The notes under the pieces are model-generated. The model was given only the letters and a program-made list of their open reading frames with translations, was not told the origin of the DNA and did no database searches. The translations under genes were made by a program, and so were the position numbers. Below, in pieces: positions 1-6,483 of a stretch of DNA of 7,544 bases; position 1 is the stretch's first letter, and each line of letters opens with the position of its first letter. The stretch lies in the NCBI GenBank assembly GCA_004555955.1, contig SFJG01000107.1:1-7544 (forward strand). The letters run 5' to 3'. This DNA is from Bacteroidales bacterium (GTDB lineage Bacteria > Bacteroidota > Bacteroidia > Bacteroidales > Muribaculaceae).

Positions 1-18
1 ATATTAGTGACAATACAC

Positions 19-60
19 AAAGAGCCTGCTTCACGACAAACGCCGTGAAACAGGCTCTTT
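19..60 (-). terminator. Strong hairpin terminator after the rprXY-like operon
   Basis: A near-perfect stem-loop starts 11 bases past the response regulator stop codon. The outer arms at 19-28 and 51-60 pair over 10 bp, one C/A mismatch follows, and inner arms at 30-35 and 44-49 pair over 6 bp around an 8-base loop. Read on the minus strand the stem ends in CTCTTT and runs into TGTGTATTG, a modest T-rich tail. The A/T-rich stem base could allow it to work in both directions, but no plus-strand gene is seen to its left in this window. Confidence 0.85.
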
Positions 61-71
61 GTATGTGCAAA

Positions 72-782
72 TTACTTCGCCTTAGCCTCAACATCAGGAG
101 CAATAAGCTTGTAGCCCTTGCCGTGGATGTTGATGATTTCGATAGAATCGTCGGGCTTGAGGTGTTTGCGGAGTTTTGTGATATAAACGTCCATACTACG
201 AGCGTTGAAGTAGTTGTCGTCAATCCAAATTGTCTTGAGAGCAAAGTTACGTTCGAGTATTTCGTTGACGTGAGCGCAAAGGAGGCTGAGGAGTTCCGAC
301 TCTTTTGTGGTAAGTTTGGTAGTTTTGTCGTCAATCATCAGCACTTGCTTCTGAGTGTCGAAAGTAAACTTACCAATCTTGTACATTGTAATTTCTTTAC
401 CTTTTTTGCCTTTAACACGGCGGAGAATCGCTTCAATTCTGAACACGAGTTCTTCCATGCTGAAAGGCTTGGTAATATAGTCGTCAGCACCGATTTTGAA
501 GCCTTCAAGGATGTCCTCTTTAAGCGATTTCGCCGTAAGGAACATAATGGGCACTTCGCTGTTGACAGTGCGCACCTCTTGAGCGAGGGCGAAACCGTCT
601 TTTTTAGGCATCATTACGTCGAACACACACAAGTCGTATTTCCCTTTCAGGAACGCCTTGTAGCCCGCTTCTCCGTCGGGACAAAGGTCTGCGTTGTAAC
701 CTTTTGCCTGGAGATACTCTCTAAGCAACATGCCGAGATTTTCGTCGTCTTCACAAAGTAGAATACGCAATCTTTCTTCCAT
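72..782 (-). CDS. rprY: OmpR/PhoB-family response regulator, RprY-like
   Basis: This 236-residue protein is a DNA-binding response regulator expected to receive phosphate from the kinase encoded just upstream. The receiver domain (about residues 5-122) has the acidic pocket E11-D12-D13, phospho-acceptor D55 in the segment VFDVMMPKKDG, switch residue T83 and K105 in TKPF. The winged-helix effector domain (about 133-230) holds the recognition-helix segment ARSMDVYITKLRKHL and ends in the hairpin GKGYKLI. Length and domain order are normal for the OmpR family. The ATG at 780-782 lies 4 bases from the kinase stop codon with no clear Shine-Dalgarno site, which suggests translational coupling. The name RprY is given because sequence style and pairing match the Bacteroides RprX/RprY system; regulated targets cannot be read from this window. 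The family call is near certain and the symbol moderately so. Confidence 0.95.
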   Translation of the reverse strand: MEERLRILLCEDDENLGMLLREYLQAKGYNADLCPDGEAGYKAFLKGKYDLCVFDVMMPKKDGFALAQEVRTVNSEVPIMFLTAKSLKEDILEGFKIGADDYITKPFSMEELVFRIEAILRRVKGKKGKEITMYKIGKFTFDTQKQVLMIDDKTTKLTTKESELLSLLCAHVNEILERNFALKTIWIDDNYFNARSMDVYITKLRKHLKPDDSIEIINIHGKGYKLIAPDVEAKAK

Positions 783-786
783 AATT

Positions 787-2253
787 TTAATCGTTTATTA
801 TTGGTAATGTTATTATAAATTTCGAGCCTTTACCGAGCTTACTTTCGGCACGAATGTGCCCTTTGAGTTCGGTTACCATTTTCTGTACGTAAGCCAAACC
901 GAGTCCGAAGCCTTTGACGTCGTGGCGGTTGCCGGTCGACACGCGGTAGAACTTTTCGAAGATTTTCTTGACGTCTTCTTCTTTCATACCGATGCCGTTG
1001 TCTTGGATGGTTATCTCGATTTTCTTATCGTTGATGTTTTTAGTGGTCACGATCAGTTCGAGAGGCACGTCGTCTTTGCGATACTTCACGGCATTGTCGA
1101 GAAGATTAAAGATAACATTGGTGAAATGCATCTCGTCGACGTTTACAATCGGGTCTTCGGCGTCGAGTCGGCTATCAATCTTGCCGCCGTATTTCTCCAC
1201 CTTGATTTTGAAGGTGTTGACAATGTTTTCGATAGCAGCATTTGCATCGATATCTTGCAACTTAAGCGTAGCCTTCTGGCGGTCGAACATCGACATCTGC
1301 AACACTTTTTCGACTTGGAAGCGCAGACGCTTTGTCTCGTCGTTGATAACCGTCGAGACGTGTTGGAGCATAGTCGGGCTCTTGCGAACGCTGTCGTCGC
1401 TGAGCATCTGCGCAGCCAACGATATTGTGGATATCGGCGTCTTGAATTCGTGGGTCATATTGTTGATAAAGTCGTTTTTCATCTCCGACAATTTCTTCTG
1501 GCGGAATGCCAAGATGATTGTCAGCACAAAGATTATCAGCAAAATAAGCGTAAAAACGAACGCCGGAATCATAAACTTAATCGACGAGAAAAGCATTTTG
1601 CCCAGGTCGGGGAAATAGACGCGAATGTTGTGACGACGCACTTCCGGGTCGTTGGGGAAGAGCGTTTGGGTAACAACTTCTCGTTCGGGAGCATTTTCGT
1701 CGAATCCCTCGGTCTTGAACACGACATGCCCTTTGCGGTCGACGATGCCATATTCGAACGGGATTGAAATACCGTTGTTTTCCAACTCGGTTTTCAAATA
1801 CGACTTGACGATTGCCGAATCGGCACGCTCGGTTATCGGACGGTTGCTCGACTGATTGAGAATATTGATTATCACCTCGTTAAGCAAGCCTTTCTGGTAG
1901 AGATATTGCTCTTTCAGCGACTCTTGATAGTCGGTAATTTTGTCGCTTAGGTCATTGCCTTTATTGCTTTTGAGCGTATAAGGCTGAATCTCTTGAGTTG
2001 ACATATTCACCGAGCCGGGAGCCGGATCGAAGATGCTCTGCTCGATAATCATCATATCTTCTTCGAGATATTTCTTCGTCTCGTTTTGCTCCAGAGCAGT
2101 GGTAAGCGAATAAAGGCTGCGCTTTGCACCCTCGCGGAAGTGCTGTGCACGCATATCTATCATCTGCTCCATATACATAAACTGCATATAAAGGAGGCCG
2201 GCAAACGTCAGCGCCATGACTATCGTCAATATCCAGATGGTCGATTTTTTCAT
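787..2253 (-). CDS. rprX: Membrane sensor histidine kinase, RprX-like
   Basis: This 488-residue inner-membrane kinase senses an unknown signal and phosphorylates the response regulator encoded next. A first membrane helix (about 6-27) is followed by a periplasmic region of about 195 residues with no recognisable PAS or Cache motif, then a second membrane helix (about 225-250). The HisKA domain has the phospho-accepting H268 in NNMTHEFKTP. The ATPase domain has the N box (N383 and N387 in FNLLDNAVKY), the G1 box DNGIG (418-422), the F box IFEKFYR (431-437) and the G2 box GFGLGLA (448-454). No HAMP domain is evident; the link from helix two to HisKA is only about 15 residues. The ATG at 2251-2253 is well supported by AAGGAAGG at 2268-2261, seven bases upstream and unusually strong for this phylum. 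It resembles Bacteroides RprX. Nothing looks broken. Confidence 0.95.
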   Translation of the reverse strand: MKKSTIWILTIVMALTFAGLLYMQFMYMEQMIDMRAQHFREGAKRSLYSLTTALEQNETKKYLEEDMMIIEQSIFDPAPGSVNMSTQEIQPYTLKSNKGNDLSDKITDYQESLKEQYLYQKGLLNEVIINILNQSSNRPITERADSAIVKSYLKTELENNGISIPFEYGIVDRKGHVVFKTEGFDENAPEREVVTQTLFPNDPEVRRHNIRVYFPDLGKMLFSSIKFMIPAFVFTLILLIIFVLTIILAFRQKKLSEMKNDFINNMTHEFKTPISTISLAAQMLSDDSVRKSPTMLQHVSTVINDETKRLRFQVEKVLQMSMFDRQKATLKLQDIDANAAIENIVNTFKIKVEKYGGKIDSRLDAEDPIVNVDEMHFTNVIFNLLDNAVKYRKDDVPLELIVTTKNINDKKIEITIQDNGIGMKEEDVKKIFEKFYRVSTGNRHDVKGFGLGLAYVQKMVTELKGHIRAESKLGKGSKFIITLPIIND

Positions 2254-2260
2254 TGTTGTT

Positions 2261-2268
2261 CCTTCCTT
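2261..2268 (-). promoter_or_regulatory. Strong Shine-Dalgarno site of the kinase gene
   Basis: On the minus strand AAGGAAGG lies seven bases before the kinase ATG. Most other genes here lack a clear purine-rich site, as is common in Bacteroidetes, so this one stands out and fixes the kinase start. Confidence 0.7.
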
Positions 2269-2296
2269 TTTATATTTACGGATTAGTATCCAATGG

Positions 2297-2327
2297 CAAA
2301 ATTACTAACTAATTCTTAATTTCCAAG
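2297..2327 (-). promoter_or_regulatory. Candidate Bacteroidetes promoter for the rprXY-like operon
   Basis: The minus strand reads TAATTTTG at 2304-2297, a full match to the Bacteroidetes sigma-ABfr -7 box TAnnTTTG. CTTGG at 2327-2323 stands in for the -33 box (consensus TTTG) with 18 bases between them. The start of transcription would fall near 2290, giving a leader of about 35-40 bases that contains the Shine-Dalgarno site. AT-rich DNA yields such matches by chance; a second -7-like match (minus TATTTTTG at 2425-2418) is also present. The position close to the gene favours the first. Confidence 0.5.
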
Positions 2328-2438
2328 CGTAATTTAAATAATTTTTTATGAATTAATTAAATTCCACGAAATTAATATTATTTTAACTAATAGCACATCC
2401 AAAAACACATAAATCCACAAAAATACTTAAAGCAAATT

Positions 2439-2452
2439 GGGCAAAATTGCCC
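2439..2452. promoter_or_regulatory. Perfect 14-base dyad, possible operator
   Basis: The sequence GGGCAAAATTGCCC is two perfect 6-base arms around a central AA, in an otherwise very AT-rich region about 190 bases upstream of the kinase start and 290 upstream of panC. Its symmetry and tight spacing suit binding by a dimeric regulator better than an RNA hairpin, since a 2-base loop cannot close. Which protein binds, if any, is unknown. Confidence 0.35.
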
Positions 2453-2682
2453 GAATTTATAATTTAATAACAAAAAGAGAAGCCATATTGTTCAGCGGAA
2501 TATAATGGCAAGGCACTTTTACCACCACAAAATTGACAAAAAATTGGTAAAAACCGCGCAAAAATGAACGATTTCAATCCAACGTCACCAGCAAATCCCC
2601 GCTCAGAGGCACCGAAACGGCTACGATTTTAGGTAAAAAACACATAATAAAATAGAAATAACGAAATTTTTATCTAATTGGA

Positions 2683-2714
2683 TTTCGCTATGTGATAAAT
2701 ATTTATTTCCTTTG
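2683..2714 (+). promoter_or_regulatory. Weak candidate promoter for panC
   Basis: TTCCTTTG at 2707-2714 differs from the Bacteroidetes -7 box TAnnTTTG at one fixed base, and TTTCG at 2683-2687 is a partial -33 box with 19 bases between. Transcription would start near 2720, leaving a leader of about 20 bases before the ATG at 2739. Spacing and position are right but both boxes are imperfect. Confidence 0.4.
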
Positions 2715-2738
2715 CACCGTTTTTTGTGTTTTAAGAAT

Positions 2739-3584
2739 ATGGAAGTTTTTAGAACTGTAAAAGAATTTGAGTCGGCTACCGCCAAGAAGCGGTCGGAAGG
2801 CAAAAGTGTAGGATTAGTACCAACAATGGGCGCCCTCCACGAGGGACACTTGTCGCTTGTCGAGCGAGCACGTCGCGAAAACGACTATGTAGCGGTCAGC
2901 GTGTTCGTCAATCCCACACAATTTAACAACAAAGAAGACCTACGCACCTATCCGCGCACCGAGGAACACGACTTGGCGCTACTCAGCGCAGCCGGAGTCG
3001 ACGCCGTATTTGCCCCGTCGGTCGAAGAAGTATATCCCGAGCCCGACACGCGCGTGTTCGACCTCGGAGCAGTTGCAGAAGTCATGGAAGGCAAATACCG
3101 CCCCGGACATTTCAACGGCGTGGCACAAATCGTCAGCAAACTCTTCCGCTACGCCAACCCCACACGCGCCTATTTCGGTGAAAAAGATTTCCAACAAATT
3201 GCCGTAATACGTCGCATGGCGCAGCTCGAAGGCTTCGACCTCGAGATAGTGTCGTGCCCCATCAAGCGCGAAAGCGACGGATTGGCACTAAGCAGCCGCA
3301 ACGTGCGTTTGACAGCCGAACAGAGAAAGTTGGCGCCGAATATTGCCAAAATATTGTTCGAAAGTTGTAACTTTGCAAAGTTGCACACCGTGGCAGAAAC
3401 CATCGACTACGTTGTCGCTGCGATTAACGCAATCGACCAAATGCGCGTGGAATACTACGAAATCGTCGACGGCACGACAATGCAAGCGGTCGACAGTTGG
3501 GACCAAAGCGACTACATCGTAGGATGCATCACCGTCTACTGCGGCGAAGTGCGACTGATTGACAATATTTGCTATAAGAAATAA
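2739..3584 (+). CDS. panC: Pantothenate synthetase (pantoate--beta-alanine ligase)
   Basis: PanC joins pantoate and beta-alanine with ATP, through a pantoyl-adenylate, to make pantothenate, the precursor of coenzyme A; it is cytosolic. The 281-residue protein has the class I nucleotidyltransferase motif TMGALHEGHLSL (29-40, HxGH at 34-37), FVNPTQF (56-62), YPRT (71-74), GHFNGV (123-128), YFGEKDFQQ (145-153) and KRESDGLALSSRN (176-188), the usual PanC signature blocks in order. An in-frame TTG at 2712 would add nine residues, but the ATG at 2739 gives the usual family length and starts directly into the conserved MEVFRTV region, and the TTG overlaps the presumed promoter. panD follows 9 bases downstream, so the two steps of the pathway are probably co-transcribed. 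There is no sign of damage. Confidence 0.97.
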   Translation: MEVFRTVKEFESATAKKRSEGKSVGLVPTMGALHEGHLSLVERARRENDYVAVSVFVNPTQFNNKEDLRTYPRTEEHDLALLSAAGVDAVFAPSVEEVYPEPDTRVFDLGAVAEVMEGKYRPGHFNGVAQIVSKLFRYANPTRAYFGEKDFQQIAVIRRMAQLEGFDLEIVSCPIKRESDGLALSSRNVRLTAEQRKLAPNIAKILFESCNFAKLHTVAETIDYVVAAINAIDQMRVEYYEIVDGTTMQAVDSWDQSDYIVGCITVYCGEVRLIDNICYKK

Positions 3585-3593
3585 CAACGAGCA

Positions 3594-3950
3594 ATGCAGA
3601 TAGAAGTATTAAAGTCGAAAATACATCGAGCAACGGTAACCAATGCCGACCTTAATTACATAGGTAGCATAACCATCGATGAAGACTTGATGGACGCAGC
3701 CGGCATAGTAGCCAACGAGCGCGTCTACATCGTAGACAACAACAACGGCGAGCGCATCGACACGTACGCCATAGCGGGTCCGCGCGGCGGCGGCGACATT
3801 TGCTTGAACGGAGCGGCAGCACGGCGAGTATATCCCGGCGACGTAGTTATCATCATGGCATACGCATGGATGAGCGCCGAAGAGGCTCGCACTTTTGAAC
3901 CTAAAATAGTATTTCCTGAACCGGGAACAAACAAACTGGCTAAAGAATAA
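3594..3950 (+). CDS. panD: Aspartate 1-decarboxylase proenzyme
   Basis: PanD decarboxylates L-aspartate to beta-alanine, the substrate PanC uses. It is made as an inactive chain that cleaves itself between Gly24 and Ser25, Ser25 becoming the pyruvoyl cofactor. The 118-residue product has the cleavage site YIGSI at 22-26, K9 and H11 near the start, and R54 and Y58 at the positions known from the E. coli enzyme, plus the conserved segments NGAAARRVYPGD and IIMAYA. Length is normal for the bacterial pyruvoyl type. It lies 9 bases after panC and 20 bases before ffh, consistent with one transcript. A PanZ/PanM-type maturation factor is not seen in this window. Confidence 0.97.
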   Translation: MQIEVLKSKIHRATVTNADLNYIGSITIDEDLMDAAGIVANERVYIVDNNNGERIDTYAIAGPRGGGDICLNGAAARRVYPGDVVIIMAYAWMSAEEARTFEPKIVFPEPGTNKLAKE

Positions 3951-3970
3951 ACCTATTAAGATATCATCAA

Positions 3971-5308
3971 ATGTTTGAAAATTTAAGCGAAAGACTCGAG
4001 AGGTCGTTTAAGATATTAAAAGGACAAGGAACAATCTCGGAAATCAACGTAGCCGAAACGATGAAAGACATTCGGCGCGCATTGGTCGAAGCCGACGTCA
4101 ACTACATCGTTGCCAAAAACTTTACCAACACCGTTAAAGAGAAGGCAATCGGTCAGAAAGTGTTGACATCGGTCAAGCCGAAAGAGATGATGGTCAAGAT
4201 TGTTCACGACGAACTTGCCGTCCTTATGGGTGGCGACACCGCCCCGTTTAACGTCAACGGCAATCCCGCCATCGTACTTATGTCGGGACTTCAAGGCTCC
4301 GGTAAGACGACATTCTCGGGAAAAATTGCTAAGAAATATAAATCGGAGAAAGGCAAGCGTCCCCTACTCGTTGCCTGCGACGTATACCGTCCGGCGGCTG
4401 CCGAGCAGTTGAAAGTGCTGGGTGAGCAAATCGAAGTACCCGTCTACACAGAGCCCGACTCTAAAGACCCGGTAAAGATTGCCGAACACGCCATAGTCTA
4501 CGCTCGTGAAAACCATTACGACTTAGTGATTGTCGACACGGCAGGTCGCTTGGCTGTCGATGAGCAAATGATGGACGAAATCGTAGCCATCAAAGAAGCA
4601 ATCAAGCCTACCGAAACGCTCTTCGTTGTCGACTCGACAACCGGTCAAGACGCTGTCAACACGGCAAAAGAATTCAATACGCGACTCGACTTCGACGGCG
4701 TAGTGCTCACAAAACTCGACGGCGACGCTCGCGGTGGTGCTGCTCTGTCAATTCGCACCGTGGTGACAAAGCCTATCAAATTTGTCGGAACAGGCGAAAA
4801 GCTCGATGCCATCGACCTATTCCACCCGGCTCGTATGGCAGACCGTATCCTCGGCATGGGCGACATCGTCTCGCTCGTCGAACGCGCTCAACAGCAATAC
4901 GACGAAGAAGAAGCTCGCAAGTTGCACAAGAAAATTGCGCAAAACAAATTCGACTTCAACGACTTCCTCGGACAAATCAACCAAATAAAGAAGATGGGTA
5001 ACATCAAAGACTTGGTTTCGATGATTCCGGGCGTCGGAAAAGCATTGAAAAACTTCGAATTCGACGACAACGTATTTAAGAATATCGAGGCAATTATCGG
5101 CTCAATGACACCCCAAGAGCGCGAAAATCCGAAAATCATCGTCGGCACACGTTGTCAACGCATCGCTCGCGGTAGCGGCACATCGATTCAAGAAGTGAAC
5201 CGCCTCATCAAGCAATTCAACGACATGAGCAAGATGATGCACAAGATGACCAACGCCAACCCGAGCAACATGATGAAAAAACTCGGTCGCGGCAAAATGC
5301 GCCGATAA
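3971..5308 (+). CDS. ffh: Signal recognition particle protein Ffh (SRP54)
   Basis: Ffh binds SRP RNA and the signal sequences of nascent inner-membrane proteins, and delivers ribosomes to the receptor FtsY through paired GTPases. The 445-residue protein has the helical N domain (1-90), then the NG GTPase with P-loop GLQGSGKTT (106-114), DVYRPAA (137-143), DTAGR (189-193), TKLDGD (247-252) and GTGEK (273-277). The methionine-rich M domain (about 328-445) carries the RNA-binding core SMTPQERENP (378-387) and RIARGSGTS (397-405), with a Met cluster near 419-436. Length and motif order are normal. The ATG at 3971 begins the typical MFENLSERLE start. There is no promoter-like box in the 20-base gap after panD, so read-through from panCD is likely; a terminator follows 24 bases after the stop. 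Confidence 0.98.
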   Translation: MFENLSERLERSFKILKGQGTISEINVAETMKDIRRALVEADVNYIVAKNFTNTVKEKAIGQKVLTSVKPKEMMVKIVHDELAVLMGGDTAPFNVNGNPAIVLMSGLQGSGKTTFSGKIAKKYKSEKGKRPLLVACDVYRPAAAEQLKVLGEQIEVPVYTEPDSKDPVKIAEHAIVYARENHYDLVIVDTAGRLAVDEQMMDEIVAIKEAIKPTETLFVVDSTTGQDAVNTAKEFNTRLDFDGVVLTKLDGDARGGAALSIRTVVTKPIKFVGTGEKLDAIDLFHPARMADRILGMGDIVSLVERAQQQYDEEEARKLHKKIAQNKFDFNDFLGQINQIKKMGNIKDLVSMIPGVGKALKNFEFDDNVFKNIEAIIGSMTPQERENPKIIVGTRCQRIARGSGTSIQEVNRLIKQFNDMSKMMHKMTNANPSNMMKKLGRGKMRR

Positions 5309-5332
5309 TCCGACCCAACATAGAAAAACAAG

Positions 5333-5363
5333 AAGGCACCCGAACAACGCGGATGCCTTTTTT
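5333..5363 (+). terminator. Rho-independent terminator of panC-panD-ffh
   Basis: Arms AAGGCA (5333-5338) and TGCCTT (5354-5359) pair, then after one C/A mismatch CCG (5340-5342) pairs with CGG (5350-5352), around a 7-base loop. A run of six T (5358-5363) follows at once. This is a classic intrinsic terminator and marks the end of the ffh transcript. Confidence 0.85.
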
Positions 5364-5421
5364 GCAACTAAAAAATGTCCTACATACTGAGCAGCGACGT
5401 AACCATCCGAAACAAGCCGAC

Positions 5422-5452
5422 TTTCGCCAGGCGTGCGGCTGCGCTAACTTTG
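5422..5452 (+). promoter_or_regulatory. Candidate promoter in front of the tnpB remnant
   Basis: TAACTTTG at 5445-5452 is a full match to the Bacteroidetes -7 box, with TTTC at 5422-5425 as a partial -33 box 19 bases upstream. Transcription would begin near 5459, only a few bases before the tnpB remnant ATG at 5466. Whether it belonged to the insertion sequence or to the DNA it landed in cannot be decided. A 27-codon open frame (5375-5458) runs through the boxes and is judged non-coding. Confidence 0.45.
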
Positions 5453-5465
5453 CGGTAAAAAAGCT

Positions 5466-5597
5466 ATGTTCAATCTTAATGAAAATAACCGCATCGTTAT
5501 GTCGCAACATCCAAGCGATATGCGTGCCGGTGTAAACAAGTTGTGTGGACAGGTGCGAAGCGTTGGTCCTGACCCTCCAATGGAGATGTGTATATTT
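5466..5597 (+). pseudogene. IS66-family TnpB remnant, 5' fragment, frameshifted
   Basis: TnpB is the small accessory protein of IS66-type insertion sequences, needed with TnpA and the TnpC transposase for transposition. The frame from ATG 5466 starts MFNLNENNRI and continues SDMRAGVNKLCGQVRSVG, matching the conserved N-terminus of Bacteroidetes TnpB (the DMR motif and the following helix). After the codons for Asp-Pro (5571-5576) the frame is lost: two bases (5577-5578) stand where a codon is expected, and NGDVYI resumes in another frame at 5579-5596. Similarity then stops, leaving only about 45 of the roughly 110-120 residues. No TnpA, no TnpC and no convincing IS66 ends were found. It is a dead fragment. 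The family call rests on recalled family sequence, not a search. Confidence 0.8.
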
Positions 5598-6286
5598 AGT
5601 CTATTTTCCATTTAAAATTCTGTACCACTAATTTTTTTTAATTAATTTTGGTCGTGCCATTTGTATGTATGTTCAGAAGGTTTAAAATTATATCCATTTA
5701 TATATATTGAATTTTTCATATTAACTATTGGGGTGTAATTTCTTATATTTGGATATTTTGGATTATGTCCGGCAATTATTTCAATATCCTGAGCAGGTAT
5801 CCAGCTGTTTGCAAATAAGTAATAATTAACCCCATTAATTATTTTCTTATCTATAATAATTACTACATGACCGGGGTATCCCGGAATAATTAGTAAATCA
5901 CCAATTTCCGGATAATTTGTTCTCTTTTTTAAATCTCTTGCTAGAGAAGCTGATCCGGCATAAGTCATTATTATTTTTAGATATGCTTCAAAGTTTTCTC
6001 TACTATAATCCTTTGATACTTTACTCTTAAATAATGAAGCTTTATTTCCAGATACTCTTACCCTATATCCTTGTGCCCACTTTGAAAATGGAACTTCTAG
6101 ACCACTTGTAAGTTTAAAGCTTATGATTTGTTCTTAATAATGTTTCCTTGATAATCCTTTACTACTGTAGAAGATTTTCTTGGAAAATTCTTAATATAAT
6201 TCTCCCAAGTTTGAGCATTACATATACTTATTACCAATGTTAAAAGTAATATAGTTATAATCTTTTTCATGTGTCTCTAATTTAAA
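5598..6286. other. AT-rich foreign-looking block between two truncated genes
   Basis: About 690 bases are much richer in A+T than both sides. Three 60-base rows counted by hand (from 5701, 6181 and 6241) hold 12, 16 and 12 G+C, against 39 in a row of ffh (from 4681). The left edge falls where the tnpB remnant loses similarity and the right edge where the ATPase fragment does. The block contains one damaged DUF4846-type gene on the minus strand. An 8-base direct repeat ATTTAAAA lies near both edges (5610-5617 and 6280-6287) but is low complexity. It is best read as a piece of transferred DNA joined between older fragments; how it arrived is not visible. Confidence 0.6.
5642..6270 (-). pseudogene. 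DUF4846-family secreted protein gene, frameshifted and internally deleted
   Basis: Two overlapping minus-strand frames together look like one gene of the DUF4846 family, whose function is unknown. Frame one starts at ATG 6270 with a signal peptide (MKKIITILLLTLVISICNAQ) followed by TWENYIKNFPRKSS and a YQGNIIKN segment, then stops at 6121. Frame two is open from 6133 to the stop at 5642 and carries the conserved core: SFKLTSGLEVPFSKWAQGYRV, then YAGSASLARDL, EIGDLLIIPGYPGHVVIIID (the GD..PGH motif) and LFANSWIPAQDIEI. The overlap is a minus-one shift. From memory of the family, about 35-45 residues are missing at the joint and more between the signal peptide and the WENYIKN part; intact members are near 270 residues. 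An ATG at 5968 could start a 108-residue product, but it would lack half the domain. Codon use is strongly AT-biased, unlike the neighbours. Confidence 0.75.
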
Positions 6287-6483
6287 AATACCTCGAAATA
6301 CAGCATCTGCATACCCTCATAAGCCTTCCACACGAGGTGCGTCTTGCCCGCGCGACGACGCCCGGTTACGACAGTAAACTGCGCATTGTCGAACGATAGC
6401 TTTTGTATCTGCTGAAGTGTAGCAATTTCCTCTTTTCTGTCAAAAATCTCGGCGAACAAATGGTTTGGTTTCCGTTTGCGCAA
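6277..6483 (-). pseudogene. AAA ATPase (DUF234-associated type), 5' fragment
   Basis: The frame encodes the first 60 or so residues of a Bacteroidetes ATP-binding protein of the kind usually 400-plus residues long: IFDRKEEIATLQQIQKL, then a nucleotide-binding P-loop in VVTGRRRAGKTHLVWKA, then LYFEVF, where similarity ends and the reading runs into AT-rich DNA and a TAG at 6277-6279. The Walker B, sensor and C-terminal nuclease-like parts are absent. No ATG is available in frame; TTG at 6483 lies inside an inverted-repeat arm, so TTG at 6459-6457 is the more likely start. A good promoter survives upstream. The damaged DUF4846 gene begins 6 bases after the stop, so both remnants could share one transcript. 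The family identity is from remembered sequence and fairly secure; the subgroup is not. Confidence 0.7.

Larger units (their letters stand above)
2254..2738. other. Divergent AT-rich intergenic region
   Basis: These 485 bases separate the minus-strand kinase from plus-strand panC. They hold the kinase promoter and Shine-Dalgarno site near the left edge, a perfect 14-base dyad at 2439-2452, a GC-richer patch around 2576-2632 and a weak panC promoter near the right edge. No known RNA family or gene was recognised. Two very short open frames in the patch, 22 codons plus strand from 2564 and 23 codons minus strand from 2645, match nothing known to me and are not called as genes. Confidence 0.6.

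Noticed and set aside
45..761. Long plus-strand open frame (238 codons) opposite the response regulator, and similar ones at 856-1767 and 968-1618 opposite the kinase
   Set aside because: They are antisense shadows of well-supported genes with complete catalytic motifs. Their translations show no recognisable domain, and the first overlaps the terminator hairpin.
2482..2509. Bulged inverted repeat GCCAT...ATGGC upstream of panC as a riboswitch or terminator
   Set aside because: The stem is only 5 bp plus 3 bp with a 3-base bulge, it lies upstream of the presumed panC promoter, and no T tract follows.
2712..2738. TTG start giving panC nine extra residues
   Set aside because: The TTG overlaps the presumed -7 box, and the ATG at 2739 gives the normal family length and start.
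5375..5458. 27-codon plus-strand open frame just after the ffh terminator
   Set aside because: It runs through a Bacteroidetes -7 box, matches no IS66 TnpA sequence I know, and has no supporting ribosome site.
6121..6136. Programmed minus-one frameshift in the DUF4846-type gene
   Set aside because: No X-XXY-YYZ slippery heptamer is present in the overlap, and the family's middle segment is also missing, so decay explains it better.
5610..6287. ATTTAAAA direct repeats as an 8-base target-site duplication bounding an insertion
   Set aside because: The 8-base length fits IS66, but the motif is low-complexity A/T in A/T-rich DNA and the positions do not exactly match both loss-of-similarity points. 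No transposon ends flank it.
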